Numbered from the stretch's first letter, positions 26,698 through 36,742 are shown. The stretch is DNA of 64,000 nucleotides from CBDCVO01 sp965223085 (GCA_965223085.1 OZ244981.1:372001-436000), one strand, 5' to 3'. The notes: generated by a model from the letters alone, not told the origin. Translations and numbers: made by a program.

Positions 26698-27766
26698 CTC
26701 GCGGGAACGGGATCGCCAACCCAAAGCCCTCTGCAGCAGCTGATTCCGCGAACTTAAAGGTGTTGACACCGACAACCTGACCAGATTCCGTGACTAACGG
26801 GCCGCCACTGTTGCCGGGGAGAATTTGCGCGTCGGTAGAAATCAGCTCAGCGCCGAGATTCGTCAGCACGCCGGCAGTCACGGAGTCTCGCAACCCCAGC
26901 GGGCTCCCAATTGCGTACACTTTGCCACCTTGAACGAGGTCGCCACGCGATGCAGGCTCTAAGAACGGACTCGTGACACCATCGATCTTGAGCAACGCTA
27001 AATCAAACGTATCGCTAACTTTGAGCAAACGCGCGCGAAACTCCTCGCCGTTTTTCAGTGTCACTTTGAAACTACTTGCCGCGACAGTTGCGTTACTTTT
27101 GAAATGAAAATCCTGTTTCGCTTTGCGAAACGCACGTTGTTTTTTTGTAAACTGCCCTTTTAATTCGCGATATCGTTTTTTGCGTTTCTTCAATTCCAGC
27201 ACATATTCTTGTCGTTCGGCCATCAGATGATCTCGTCGACCGCCCTCATCGCTTTTTTTTATCTGCTTGTCCAAAATCGCGACGTGCTGTTTGAGTTCGT
27301 CGATCGGTTCCTTCTCTTCCTTTAAGCGGTGCTGTGCCCGCCTAAATTCCGATTCGAGACGCTCGATTTCCTCATTTGCAGCTCGCCAGCCTTTCGTGTC
27401 AGTCGGGCGTACCACATGCCGATTGGTAACCAAATGCCCTGTTGGTGTCACAAAAAAGCCGGCACCGCCACCCAGCGATGTTTCAATGGATACTACCGCG
27501 AGTGTCGCGCGCTCGATAGGTGATCGTGGCTCGCGCTCGGCGAGCATCCGTGCACGCAAATCATTTTTGCCGAGTATCGCGGCGGTTGGTTCTGCGGCAA
27601 CGGGTACGGAAGTAGAAGAGACTTGCCCAGGAGGTGGCCTATCCCCAAAATTCCACTTGCCTTGAGCATCCTGCCATTTGTATATTTCTGCGTAGGCTGA
27701 CGACCACGAGCTTAATAAGCTCGATAAGACAACCACGCAAACCGCTGTTTTACGACGCGCGGTCAT
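26669..27766 (-). CDS. secreted trypsin-like serine protease with DUF4124 and inserted coiled coil
   Basis: The 365-residue product has a signal peptide (1-26), a DUF4124 motif (IYKWQDAQGKWNFGDRPP, 28-45) and an HtrA-type trypsin domain with a complete triad: His117 in TNRHVV, Asp255 in FDLALLK, Ser320 in GNSGGPL. Between His and Asp lies a highly charged helical segment (about 128-222) with heptad-like Leu/Ile spacing, most likely a coiled coil inserted into the protease fold. No PDZ domain follows. It should act in the periplasm. The 3' end overlaps the convergent carboxylase gene by 29 bases. Confidence 0.87.
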   Translation of the reverse strand: MTARRKTAVCVVVLSSLLSSWSSAYAEIYKWQDAQGKWNFGDRPPPGQVSSTSVPVAAEPTAAILGKNDLRARMLAEREPRSPIERATLAVVSIETSLGGGAGFFVTPTGHLVTNRHVVRPTDTKGWRAANEEIERLESEFRRAQHRLKEEKEPIDELKQHVAILDKQIKKSDEGGRRDHLMAERQEYVLELKKRKKRYRELKGQFTKKQRAFRKAKQDFHFKSNATVAASSFKVTLKNGEEFRARLLKVSDTFDLALLKIDGVTSPFLEPASRGDLVQGGKVYAIGSPLGLRDSVTAGVLTNLGAELISTDAQILPGNSGGPLVTESGQVVGVNTFKFAESAAAEGFGLAIPFPRAKADLRWRQ

Positions 27767-27845
27767 GCTTATATTCGCCCAACACGTTCGTGATGCGACA
27801 GCAGCCGCGGTTCTCGTGCAATATCCGGGTTAGGCAGTCCCGGCA

Positions 27846-29159
27846 TCACATAACCACAACCTGATTTCGACCTTTGGCCTTTGCTTCGTAGACGCCGAGG
27901 TCGGCACGCGAAATCATTTCCTCAAACGTTGCGCACAGCGTCGTCGTCACCCCGCAACTAATTGTTAGTGTCACCAACTCGTCGTTTGCCACCAGTTCTA
28001 CGGCTTCTATATCAGCCCGAATGCGTTCGAATAGCAATTCTGCGTGTTCAGCTTCCTTAATAATCGCTACGGCAACGAATTCCTCGCCGCCGAAACGTAC
28101 AACGACATCGGTCTTACGCAGGCTGTCGGATAAGTGCGCTGCAATCACTTTTAATGCCGAGTCGCCTACATCATGTCCGTAGTAGTCGTTGATACGCTTG
28201 AAGTGATCGGCGTCGATCATCGCAGTCGCGATCGTGATCGAGCCCCGTTTGGCGCTTTCGTATAATAATTGGCCGGCTTCGAATAACTGGCGCCGGTTAA
28301 AAATACCCGTGAGCGGATCGCGAGTTGCAATATTCTTGATTTGTCGCACATAGCTGACCATATTGGTATTTTGAGTAACCCGACAATAAAACTCCTCGAG
28401 AACAAAAGGCTTCTCGATAAAGTCATTGGCACCGAGTTTCAATAATGTTGCGACTTCACGATGCGACTCCGAGATCGCGATAATTGCGACGTCTTCGCGA
28501 CGGTAGTTACGTCGGATCTCGGTGATGAGCTCCACGCCAGTCATTTCGGGCATTCGGATATCGGTGAGCACGAGCGCAGTATCGGGATTTTCCTGCAGTA
28601 GCGCTAAAGCTTCACGCCCATTGCTCGCCGGCAGCGTTTTGTAGAAATATCGCGAGAGTATCGTTACTAGGTATTTCAGGAATCCTCTCGAATCATCGAC
28701 TACGATAATTTTATGATTTTCATTTTCTCGCAGCCGACCGATGAAATAGGCGATGCCCTCGAGATCCATTGAGGTTCGCTTGATGACGTAATCGACGATA
28801 TTTTTCTCTATCATGTGCTGACACACTTTTTCGTCGATACTCGCAGTCAGAACAATCGTCGGGACATCGTGTTCGCGCAGAACATCGATCACCTCGCCGT
28901 CAGACGAATCAGGTAAATTTACATTAGTGACGGCGCAGAAAATTGGCCTATCGTTGGAATCGAGAAACTCTCGCACTGCGCTCAGTGACTCGACTGCTTC
29001 GATTACAAAGCCGCGGAGCTGACGCAAATAAGCGATCAAAACTTCCCGCACCGAGCGCGTGTCCTCCACGACGAGGATGACACGCTCGTCGGGGACACTG
29101 TGTTGTTGCGAGAGTCGCGCCAGTCGCGGGGTAGTCGTGACAGCTACCGATGATACCAT
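27846..29159 (-). CDS. diguanylate cyclase with two receiver domains (REC-REC-GGDEF)
   Basis: The 437-residue protein makes cyclic di-GMP. The first receiver (about 25-140) has an acidic pocket (VVEDTR), but where the phosphoacceptor Asp is expected it has Asn79 (VTNVNLPD), so it is probably a pseudo-receiver. The second (150-265) is complete with Asp200 in LTDIRMPE. The GGDEF domain has GGEEF at 357-361 and an RxxD product-inhibition site (RKTD, 348-351) exactly five residues upstream. It is likely switched by a kinase acting on receiver two. No kinase is adjacent, but the hybrid kinase at 18.6-21.0 kb is the nearest candidate. Confidence 0.94.
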   Translation of the reverse strand: MVSSVAVTTTPRLARLSQQHSVPDERVILVVEDTRSVREVLIAYLRQLRGFVIEAVESLSAVREFLDSNDRPIFCAVTNVNLPDSSDGEVIDVLREHDVPTIVLTASIDEKVCQHMIEKNIVDYVIKRTSMDLEGIAYFIGRLRENENHKIIVVDDSRGFLKYLVTILSRYFYKTLPASNGREALALLQENPDTALVLTDIRMPEMTGVELITEIRRNYRREDVAIIAISESHREVATLLKLGANDFIEKPFVLEEFYCRVTQNTNMVSYVRQIKNIATRDPLTGIFNRRQLFEAGQLLYESAKRGSITIATAMIDADHFKRINDYYGHDVGDSALKVIAAHLSDSLRKTDVVVRFGGEEFVAVAIIKEAEHAELLFERIRADIEAVELVANDELVTLTISCGVTTTLCATFEEMISRADLGVYEAKAKGRNQVVVM

Positions 29160-29518
29160 TTATTTGATTCCAAAAGATTTTCTGGATTACGCAGCCTATA
29201 AACGCCCGCCCTTACGAGTGATAGCGGCGCCGCGTAGACGATTCTTAAGGTCTGTGGAGCGTAGCAGTTCGTTGCCGTCGCCACGCTGCGGGTGAAGCAC
29301 CAGCCCAGGCATCGCTGAGCCAGCCAGCGCCGTGGTCGCGAACACGTGCGTTAGCGTGTGTCTGTTCCGATGCGCCACCATCAAACGATGAAAAATTCCG
29401 TAGCATCAACCAAGTGACACCAGCGCAGAGCGTGTCTCGTGCGATTTCGAAGCGCTGAGTGGTGCTACGTAACGAGAAATCGCGGCCCCCGTAGGATCGT
29501 CGTAAGTCCGACAGACTG
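29160..29518. other. 359-base gap without recognised gene
   Basis: This lies between the methyltransferase and the cyclase, both leftward. Short ORFs here lack family features. I see no convincing promoter or terminator. Confidence 0.45.
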
Positions 29519-30268
29519 CTAAGGCCGCAGGAACACCATATCGAGCGCTGGTTTGAACATGAAACGCCGCTGATGCAATGCAAAGCCGTGTTTTTCGAAC
29601 AAACGCGCTAAGGTCTTATGATCAAAATAGTAGAGATGTTCCGACGGTTTTATCTCCCGCCACCTCGCTAATTCGTGCGGGGTACGCCAATGTCCTAGAT
29701 CTGGGGTGCGGATTTCGACCAGGCCACCCGGTTTGGCCACCCGATATAATTCCCTAACGCTGGCGTTAAGCGCCGGTATGTGTTCGATCACGTCATAAAC
29801 AGAGATGACATCAAAAAAGCAATCGGCGTAGTGCTGCGCCTCCAAGCTCCCCTGTGAAACCCGGCTTAGGCCTAACTCGCGTTGCGCGAAAGTGACGGCT
29901 TGTGGCTCTAATTCGACGCCGTAGGCTTCGAAACCGTGTGACTGAGCCGCCTCGACAATAAATCCCGCAGAACACCCGACGTCGAGCCATCGACCCTTAA
30001 CACCGAAACTATGCTGCAAACGCGTGACCCAGCGCGCCGCACGGCGACGTTTCTTGCTAGCCTTGGCAATATAGCGGTGGCTATAGGCGCCATCATAAGT
30101 CGCAGCGAGCATCGACCCGCTACGACGGGGATTGATCAAGACGAGTTTGCAACAACAGCAGCGCGTGAACGGCTCACCGGCAGCGACGAATAAGTGATCG
30201 AATTGTGCAGCTCCACAGACCGGGCAATCAATGCGTTCCCAGCTGCCGTCGCCAAGCTCAAAAGCCAT
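29519..30268 (-). CDS. class I SAM-dependent methyltransferase with N-terminal zinc ribbon
   Basis: The 249-residue product begins with a small zinc-ribbon-like unit (CPVCGAAQFDHL, then CCCCK). A Rossmann methyltransferase follows: WLDVGCSAGFIVEAA (motif I), YGVELEPQAV (motif II), DVISVYDVIEHIP (motif IV) and GGLVEIRTPD (motif V). This layout is common among methyltransferases of cell-surface sugar and lipid pathways, but the substrate cannot be read. The start could be ATG 30268 or 30304; I choose the shorter because the zinc ribbon begins soon after. It follows the HyuA/HyuB pair on the same strand. Confidence 0.85.
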   Translation of the reverse strand: MAFELGDGSWERIDCPVCGAAQFDHLFVAAGEPFTRCCCCKLVLINPRRSGSMLAATYDGAYSHRYIAKASKKRRRAARWVTRLQHSFGVKGRWLDVGCSAGFIVEAAQSHGFEAYGVELEPQAVTFAQRELGLSRVSQGSLEAQHYADCFFDVISVYDVIEHIPALNASVRELYRVAKPGGLVEIRTPDLGHWRTPHELARWREIKPSEHLYYFDHKTLARLFEKHGFALHQRRFMFKPALDMVFLRP

Positions 30269-30360
30269 GCAAACTTCGTTCACAAACCGCTGTGTGGCCG
30301 GCATCGGCCCGCAGCATCGGGCGACGATGGATGTATTGCAGTCAGAAAGAGCGCGTGCCG

Positions 30361-32166
30361 TTACGCCGCGTGTCCGAGCTCGTCGCGACGCGTCGTCGTG
30401 GCAGTGTAATCAACCTTCATCGTGCGTTCATCGATAACTACCCCATAGACGTCCCTAGCCGCTTCTAGGGAAATGTACTCGTCGAGCACATCGTCTAACA
30501 CGCGTTCGACATCGCGCTCTAGGGGGTTACCATAACCGCCGCCGCCGGTGCTCTCGAACATGAACGTCTCACCGTACTTGAACGGATGCGAGGACAGCAG
30601 CGGCGATTTCCAATGACCGTTCTCATCGAGTCCGCCAATGACTTCGTGGCGCCCATCAGCGTATATTTTCGTTTGGCGTTGCACATCAGAATGATGCCCA
30701 CCGGCAACCCCGGGGCTGCCTTGGCGAGTGCGTGCGGTTTCCATGCTCAGCTCACCGTCAGCGACGTAGCGCAGCTTGAATACCGCGCCGAGCCCCCCGC
30801 GGTGGCGTCCGGCGCCGGCGCTGTCCTGACGTAGTTCGAAGGCCTCGTAGGCCACCGGAAACAATAATTCGGCAGTTTCTGCCGGCATATTCATGCAATT
30901 TCCGAGCGGGTCTTCGGTTACGTTCATACCATCGTTGTACGGTGTTCCGCCCCAGCCACCGGCCGGCAGATCAGATAACACATTAGTCTCGCCGTTCGGT
31001 GCCCGCACCGAAGACACAAACCAATTACAGTCGGCGCTGGTCGAACCGATCGTTTTCTCAGGGATCGCTTGCGCCAGTGCCTGCCAGATGGCGCTCGTTA
31101 TTTTCGAAGAAGTCAACGTGGTGCAACCGATCGTCGGCGCAGGCCATTTTGCATTCAACCATGAGTTTTCAGGGAGAACGATGTTGATCGGGTTAAACAT
31201 GCCTTGGTTCTGCGGTGCGTGCGGAGCCAAGAAAAACTGGAGCGAATACAGCGTTGCCGAAGCGGTATTTGCGTAAGGTGAATTAATCGCGCCTTTGACG
31301 ACCGGATCCGTGCCACTGAAGTCAACCGTAATTTCCGACCCTTCGACGACCAGCTTAACTTTGATCTTAATCGGTTCCTCAGAGAAACCATCCGTATCCG
31401 CGTAATCCTCTCCAAAATACTCGCCATCCGGTATGTCAGTGATCGCCTTGCGCACAATGCGCTCGGTGTACTTTTGCAACTGCTTCATCGCCGCCTTGAG
31501 CGTAATCGTGCCGTATTTTGCGGCCGCCCGTTGCATTTCTTGCTCGGCTGCGCGGAGACAGCCCACATGGGCCTGCAAGTCGCCCTTCACAAAATGTGGT
31601 GTCCGCGTGTTGTTAACCAGAATATCGATAATGTCTTGGCAAGGTTCGCCACGCGAATAGATTTTTGTCGGCGGTAGTCGCAGGCCCTCGCCGGCAATAT
31701 GCGTGCCAGTAAAAGCCTGACCGCCCGCCGCGCCGCCGCCTAAATCCATCCAGTGTCCGCGGCTGACAGCGTAGCCAAGTAATTCTTCTTCGAAATAGAT
31801 CGGGGATAGGAACGTAATGTCATTAATGTGGGTGCCGCCCTTGAAGGGATCGTTGAGGCACACCACATCACCTCCCCGAATATCCTCTTGGCCGTACTTT
31901 TCGATGATTGCCTCTGCCGAGAATTTCATCGCCGCCAAATGGATAGGGCAATTCGCCGCTTGGCTCAACAACTGTGCGTCATAATCATAAATCGCATTAG
32001 AGAAGTCGACCATGTCGGCCAAGATGGGTGAAAACGACGCGCGCTGCAGCACCGTCGACATGCGATCGCTGGCATATTCAAAAATGCTACGCAGCACTTC
32101 GAAAGTGACGGGATCGACGCTAGCTTGGTCGATGATTGCGGGGTCGACTTTTACTTTTTTATCCAT
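30361..32166 (-). CDS. HyuB-type subunit, hydantoinase B/oxoprolinase family
   Basis: This 601-residue protein pairs with the HyuA-type gene immediately upstream. It begins DPVTFEVLRSIFEYASDRM and carries GDVVCLNDPFKGGTHINDITFLSP with the family metal ligands H-x2-D and a second His 25 residues after the first (SRGHWMDLGG). Later it has DSAGAGRHRGGLG and STGGGGYGNPLERD. GGAGG nine bases before ATG 32166 fixes the start. Sizes and the lack of a gamma domain fit a two-subunit hydantoinase or oxoprolinase-like enzyme that opens a cyclic amide with ATP. The substrate is undetermined. Confidence 0.88.
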   Translation of the reverse strand: MDKKVKVDPAIIDQASVDPVTFEVLRSIFEYASDRMSTVLQRASFSPILADMVDFSNAIYDYDAQLLSQAANCPIHLAAMKFSAEAIIEKYGQEDIRGGDVVCLNDPFKGGTHINDITFLSPIYFEEELLGYAVSRGHWMDLGGGAAGGQAFTGTHIAGEGLRLPPTKIYSRGEPCQDIIDILVNNTRTPHFVKGDLQAHVGCLRAAEQEMQRAAAKYGTITLKAAMKQLQKYTERIVRKAITDIPDGEYFGEDYADTDGFSEEPIKIKVKLVVEGSEITVDFSGTDPVVKGAINSPYANTASATLYSLQFFLAPHAPQNQGMFNPINIVLPENSWLNAKWPAPTIGCTTLTSSKITSAIWQALAQAIPEKTIGSTSADCNWFVSSVRAPNGETNVLSDLPAGGWGGTPYNDGMNVTEDPLGNCMNMPAETAELLFPVAYEAFELRQDSAGAGRHRGGLGAVFKLRYVADGELSMETARTRQGSPGVAGGHHSDVQRQTKIYADGRHEVIGGLDENGHWKSPLLSSHPFKYGETFMFESTGGGGYGNPLERDVERVLDDVLDEYISLEAARDVYGVVIDERTMKVDYTATTTRRDELGHAA

Positions 32167-32180
32167 TCTTCCGATCCTCC

Positions 32181-34226
32181 TTACGCTGTGGGTGGAATGC
32201 TGCGGTGCAACTCGATGATCAGATTGCCAAACTGATCGACACAAGCTCGGGTGTCAGGCGGCATCACGGCGCAGGCGTGCTCATATTCGATGATCGCCGG
32301 GCCGTCGATGGTTGTGCCGGGCGCGAGCGCCTGCCCATCATACACTCTCGTTGCGCGCCATTCACCTTCGAAATAGACCTCCCGCGGACCTTTTTCCGCT
32401 GACTCTGCCGCGCCTGAGGTGCGCTCGAAGGCGGGCGGTGCGGTCATCTTACCGACGGCCGTAACCGCCAAAGATACGAAAGCAGGCGCAAAATCATTCG
32501 AACTCACGCCATATTCGCGTTCGTGGCAGCGATGAAAAGTCTCAATGATAACCGGCCAATCGTCCTCTGTGAGGACGCGATCTGGGATCGGTGTCTCAAC
32601 TTCGTAAGTTTGGCCGACGTAGCGCATTTGCGCCGTACGGGTCGTCTCGATGTCAGCTCGCGCGACACCGTCGGCAGCCAGGAGCTTGATCGCCGCAGCA
32701 TCGAGCTCTGCGTAAAGTTCGTTGACAGTTGCCACAGCGGCCTCGGCCACCGGCGAAAAATAGAACGTTTCCAGATCTTGGCGCAAGTCCATCGCGGTCG
32801 CGCCGAACGCCGAGGCGACGCCGGCATGAACTGGAATGATGACGCGCGGAATATTCATGGATTCCGCCACAAAACACGCGTGCATCGCGCCGGCACCGCC
32901 GAGACTTGCGAGCACAAAATCGCGCGGATCGCGACCTCGTGCGACCAGTACCATTTTAACCGCTTGGGCCATGTTTTCGCAGCCGATGCGGATCATACCG
33001 TCGGCAGTTTCGAGCACGGACAAGCCGAATTCTGTCGCCAAGGCCCCCATCGAACGCGCCGCCGCCTTCAGGTCGAGGGCCATCTTGCCGCCCAAATCAG
33101 GCCCGATGCGACCGAGCACCAAATTGGCATCCGTGATGGTTGGTTGCGTGCCACCGAGCCCATAACAAACAGGACCCGGATCGGATCCCGCACTACGCGG
33201 CCCCACGCGCAAGGAACCGCCCTCGTCAACCCAGCCTATTGAGCCACCACCCGCGCCGACACTATGAATGTCGAGCATGGGCACGATGCAGGGAATTTCC
33301 CACTCGATTTCATGGTCGCGGGTAATAAGACCTTTGCCACCCTCTACGATCGAGACATCGAAACTCGTGCCGCCGACATCCGTATGAATAATATTGGGAT
33401 ATTCACCCGTCAGCTTGCTTAAGTAGGCCGCGTAAGCAACACCGCCTGCGGGGCCAGACTCGATCAATTCTTCCGGGTGCTGTTTAGCATGCTCGACCCC
33501 GCAAATACCACCGCTGCTTTTCAACACCAAGAGCGAACCATCGAAACCGGAACGCCGCAGTGCCCCTTCGAGACGCGCGAAATAGCGCTCCATAACCGGA
33601 ATCGTCGCAGCGCGGATCGCGGTCGTGGCAAAACGACCGTGTTCGCGAAACACCGGCCGCGTTTCTGCCGACAGCACAACGTAAATGTTAGGGCACACTT
33701 CGCGAATAATTTCGCGCATCTCACGTTCGTGATCTGAATTCTTATACGAGTTAATAAAAGCCACCGCGACGGACTGGATTTCCTGTGCGTTCAATTTCTC
33801 CGCAATGGCAAGTGCGTTTTCCCGAACCAAGGGTCGCACAACGTTACCATTGACATCGATCCTTTCGTTGATGGTATAGCGGAAACGCCGTTTGATAATC
33901 GGCTTAGGTTTTTCTTGGTAAGGGTCGTAGAGATGCTGGCGATGCTGGCGAGCGATTTCGATCGTGTCCCGAAACCCCTCCGTCGTCACCATCGCCGCAG
34001 GCGGAAAATCGCGCTCAATTAAAGCGTTCGTAGCCGTCGTCGTACCGTGCATTAAATGGGAAATCTCGTTGAAGGGGATTTCCGCGGTTTCGATCGCATT
34101 GATAACCCCTTGCGCACGGTCCTGTTTTGTCGTTAGTACTTTGACAGAAATTTGTTGCTGCGTGCGTTCTTCCCACGCAAACAGATCCGTAAATGTACCG
34201 CCAACATCAATACCGACTCGCCACAT
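32181..34226 (-). CDS. HyuA-type subunit, hydantoinase A/oxoprolinase family
   Basis: The 681-residue ATPase subunit has VGIDVGGTFTDLF at its start, HGTTTATNALIER, IIHTDVGGTSFDVSIV, the GAGGGSIGWVD loop, GSDPGPVCYGLGG and a C-terminal DGPAIIEYEHACAVMPP. GGAGGAG upstream of ATG 34226 supports the start. The HyuB-type gene follows after 14 bases, so they form one operon. It differs clearly from the other three HyuA proteins in the window, so it is not a recent duplicate. Substrate unknown. Confidence 0.9.
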   Translation of the reverse strand: MWRVGIDVGGTFTDLFAWEERTQQQISVKVLTTKQDRAQGVINAIETAEIPFNEISHLMHGTTTATNALIERDFPPAAMVTTEGFRDTIEIARQHRQHLYDPYQEKPKPIIKRRFRYTINERIDVNGNVVRPLVRENALAIAEKLNAQEIQSVAVAFINSYKNSDHEREMREIIREVCPNIYVVLSAETRPVFREHGRFATTAIRAATIPVMERYFARLEGALRRSGFDGSLLVLKSSGGICGVEHAKQHPEELIESGPAGGVAYAAYLSKLTGEYPNIIHTDVGGTSFDVSIVEGGKGLITRDHEIEWEIPCIVPMLDIHSVGAGGGSIGWVDEGGSLRVGPRSAGSDPGPVCYGLGGTQPTITDANLVLGRIGPDLGGKMALDLKAAARSMGALATEFGLSVLETADGMIRIGCENMAQAVKMVLVARGRDPRDFVLASLGGAGAMHACFVAESMNIPRVIIPVHAGVASAFGATAMDLRQDLETFYFSPVAEAAVATVNELYAELDAAAIKLLAADGVARADIETTRTAQMRYVGQTYEVETPIPDRVLTEDDWPVIIETFHRCHEREYGVSSNDFAPAFVSLAVTAVGKMTAPPAFERTSGAAESAEKGPREVYFEGEWRATRVYDGQALAPGTTIDGPAIIEYEHACAVMPPDTRACVDQFGNLIIELHRSIPPTA

Positions 34227-34306
34227 CTATCACTCCTCCCGGACCTTATCATTGCATCGCCCGATAACGATCGATCATATACAAATCCTACGTAGCCCGC
34301 GTAGAT

Positions 34307-35680
34307 CTAAACACCGAGACGCCGAATAGCCGCAGGGGTAAGAAAATCCTCGTACATTGATTGATCGTTTACCGACCATTCATAACCGCCGACTTTGCGC
34401 ACTTGCTCGATACGAGTCATGCGATCAGATTGCACGTCGTGAGCATGAACGTTACACCATGACCAATAAGGCGTGTTACCGTCCATGATCGATTTGCCGC
34501 CACCCTCGTAGACCGAATAACTACCGTCGAAGGATTTAAATGGCTCACCGCGCCGGTCGTAGGTCACCATATTCACCGGCAACAGGGTTCGGGCATCGAA
34601 CCAAACGCGTTTTTTGCTAATCGGGGCTCGCGGGTAGCCAGTAGGCTCCGCTTCTACGATTAATACTTCAGGTACGAGTTCAACTCGTGTATCCCAAAAC
34701 GTTGTTCCGGTTGGTCCGCCATGCGTGTTGCCTTCCCAATTGTCGTCGTCGTAGCTCCAATTCTCGGACAAGGCCGCAATGAACGGTGCTCGTCCGATGA
34801 TGCGGTAATTACCCCAAGTCAAGTAAGGATCGCCAGCGGTCCAGGCATCCGATAAGTAAAGCGTTGACCCTGGGATCAGTGGTTCAAAACGTTGTGAGGC
34901 AGGAAACTGCCGCACCCGTTTGAACTGTGGCACATAACCCATGAGTTCCGGAAAGCGGGTCTGGTCATACCACCAAACATTTAAGAAAGACGTGCCCTTA
35001 ATATCGTTGGGGTAAGTAAAAAAAACAGATTGATAGCGGAGTTTATCCTCGTGTCCGGGCATGTAAGGTTTCGGTTCGATATTAACCCTTCCGGTCGCGG
35101 CCATTTCACACCAACATGCTTCGTAGCGATAGCCTATTTTGCCACTGTGATCGATCTCGTATTGCTTCGCCGGATAGAACGACACGTCGTGGCGGCCCCA
35201 CGATAGCGTAATATTGACGAACGCTTCGAGGCCATCCCGGGGATCAGGAAACGGATTACCCCCGACCCAGGGCTGGCCGTCTTGGGTAACGACATTGCCT
35301 TTACTGTCGAATTGTGCCTGACCTCGATGACGCAACGTGGCCTCGATATACGGTGTCGGGGTTAAACGCGTCATATCAGTCGTGGCCGCGACGAGTTCGA
35401 GCTTACGACCCTGTTGCTGAATCTGGTGGAGACGGATAGGGTCGAGCAAATCCTTCACAATATCGACATTGCTCGCATCGATCGTGTCGCCAGGTTTCAA
35501 CTGTCCTTTCGTGTAGGCTTCGATCGACAACAGCTCGTCCGGATAAGCGTTTTCGAATCCCCCGTTCGCAGCAACCGCATCCCAGACCGAACACAAAACA
35601 CCCGCGCCGAACAGACCCCGCGCACTGCGCTCCACGAATACGCGTCGCCCATAATCGAAGTCGTATTTCTTGATCCGCAT
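34307..35680 (-). CDS. DUF1329 family exported protein
   Basis: DUF1329 proteins are periplasmic or outer-membrane-associated proteins with a lipoprotein-carrier-like fold. They are often encoded with DUF1302, YCF48 and RND exporters in hydrocarbon- and steroid-degrading bacteria. The 457-residue product has a twin-arginine-like start (GRRVFVERSARGLFGAG) and family segments such as NPFPDPRDGLEAFVN, RYEACWCEM, and SKKRVWFDARTLLPVNMVTYDRRGEP. ATG 35680 is preferred (GAGGG eight bases upstream) over 35719, which would overlap the cobW gene. The RND and YCF48 genes lie 7-10 kb upstream on the same strand; DUF1302 is not in the window. Confidence 0.9.
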   Translation of the reverse strand: MRIKKYDFDYGRRVFVERSARGLFGAGVLCSVWDAVAANGGFENAYPDELLSIEAYTKGQLKPGDTIDASNVDIVKDLLDPIRLHQIQQQGRKLELVAATTDMTRLTPTPYIEATLRHRGQAQFDSKGNVVTQDGQPWVGGNPFPDPRDGLEAFVNITLSWGRHDVSFYPAKQYEIDHSGKIGYRYEACWCEMAATGRVNIEPKPYMPGHEDKLRYQSVFFTYPNDIKGTSFLNVWWYDQTRFPELMGYVPQFKRVRQFPASQRFEPLIPGSTLYLSDAWTAGDPYLTWGNYRIIGRAPFIAALSENWSYDDDNWEGNTHGGPTGTTFWDTRVELVPEVLIVEAEPTGYPRAPISKKRVWFDARTLLPVNMVTYDRRGEPFKSFDGSYSVYEGGGKSIMDGNTPYWSWCNVHAHDVQSDRMTRIEQVRKVGGYEWSVNDQSMYEDFLTPAAIRRLGV

Positions 35681-35706
35681 GGCTAAACCCTCGCTACCAT
35701 GACCAT

Positions 35707-36681
35707 TCATGGTATACATAACGCCTCGAAGTGCTCGTCGATCCAGTCAGCATCGAGATCGCGGCCGATGAAAACCAAGCGATTTGCATCGGCGCTCGGC
35801 GGCCACTCGTCTAACCATTGAATCGGAAAGAACTTGTTTTGCACAGCATGCACAATCCCGGCTTGACCCGATTTTTCTTGAAATCGAGCAATGCCTTTGA
35901 TCCGCAATATCTGCGCATCGAAACGGTTGACAACTCTGTTCAAGAATACAGACGTACCGGCCAGACTCAAAGTTCCACCCGTTTGAAGTGCATGGGTGAG
36001 ATAAAGATCGTGCTGATGACGCGCTGCATGATGCGCTAACCAGTGCGCAATATCGCCCGCGCGAGAGCCCGCGTTGAAACCTGCTCGAGCGAGAATTTCC
36101 TGCGGTGCGATACGACCATGTTGGACGTGCATAAGCGCCGCTTGGGGATTAATCGCACGGATCTCGCGCTGCAGTGCCGCAAGCGACGCCTGTGGGGCGA
36201 TATCGGTTTTAGAGATCACCACGATATCAGCCAAGGCGATCTGATCCGTCGCGATTTGGTGTGCGCGCAAGGTATCACGACCGGCGAGACCGTCTACAAC
36301 CGTGACCAAGCTGTTAATGGTATAGGCCGGCGCTAATGCGGGCGTCTCCATTACCGTGTGCATGATCGGTACGGGGTCCGCTAAACCACTGGTCTCAACG
36401 ATGACGCGATTAAATCGGGGGATGTCGCCGACATTACGACGGTAAATCAGGTCGCGCAGAACCAACACCAAGTCTTCGCGTACAACACAGCATAAACAAC
36501 CGTTGCGTAACTCAACGATATTTTCGGCCAAATTCGCCACGATCAAATGATCGATACCGACTTCACCAAATTCGTTAATTACAACTGCGGTATCCTGTGT
36601 GTCGCTTGCATCGAGAAGGTGCGCTAGCAATGTCGTCTTACCGCTGCCTAGAAACCCGGTCAACAAGGTCAACGGTATCAC
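35707..36681 (-). CDS. CobW/YjiA-family G3E GTPase (metallochaperone-like)
   Basis: G3E GTPases insert or deliver metals, often zinc or cobalt. The 324-residue protein has Walker A TGFLGSGKTTLL at 8-19, the metal-binding RNGCLCC (CxCC), the ETSGLADP switch, ISKTD as the guanine-specificity motif, and a C-terminal domain rich in His (HWLAHHAARHQHD). The start is GTG at 36679-36681. It sits between the helical-repeat protein gene and the DUF1329 gene with gaps of 61 and 26 bases. Its metal client is unknown; the zinc-site carboxylase subunits nearby are possible. Confidence 0.93.
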   Translation of the reverse strand: MIPLTLLTGFLGSGKTTLLAHLLDASDTQDTAVVINEFGEVGIDHLIVANLAENIVELRNGCLCCVVREDLVLVLRDLIYRRNVGDIPRFNRVIVETSGLADPVPIMHTVMETPALAPAYTINSLVTVVDGLAGRDTLRAHQIATDQIALADIVVISKTDIAPQASLAALQREIRAINPQAALMHVQHGRIAPQEILARAGFNAGSRAGDIAHWLAHHAARHQHDLYLTHALQTGGTLSLAGTSVFLNRVVNRFDAQILRIKGIARFQEKSGQAGIVHAVQNKFFPIQWLDEWPPSADANRLVFIGRDLDADWIDEHFEALCIP

Positions 36682-36742
36682 GGTGACGAACTCACGTGGG
36701 CGAAATTGCAGTAGGGATCATGACGAACGCCGCGCAGCTGCC

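Noticed and set aside
32523..33242. 239-residue rightward ORF
   Set aside because: It is antisense to a strongly supported HyuA gene and has no family features.
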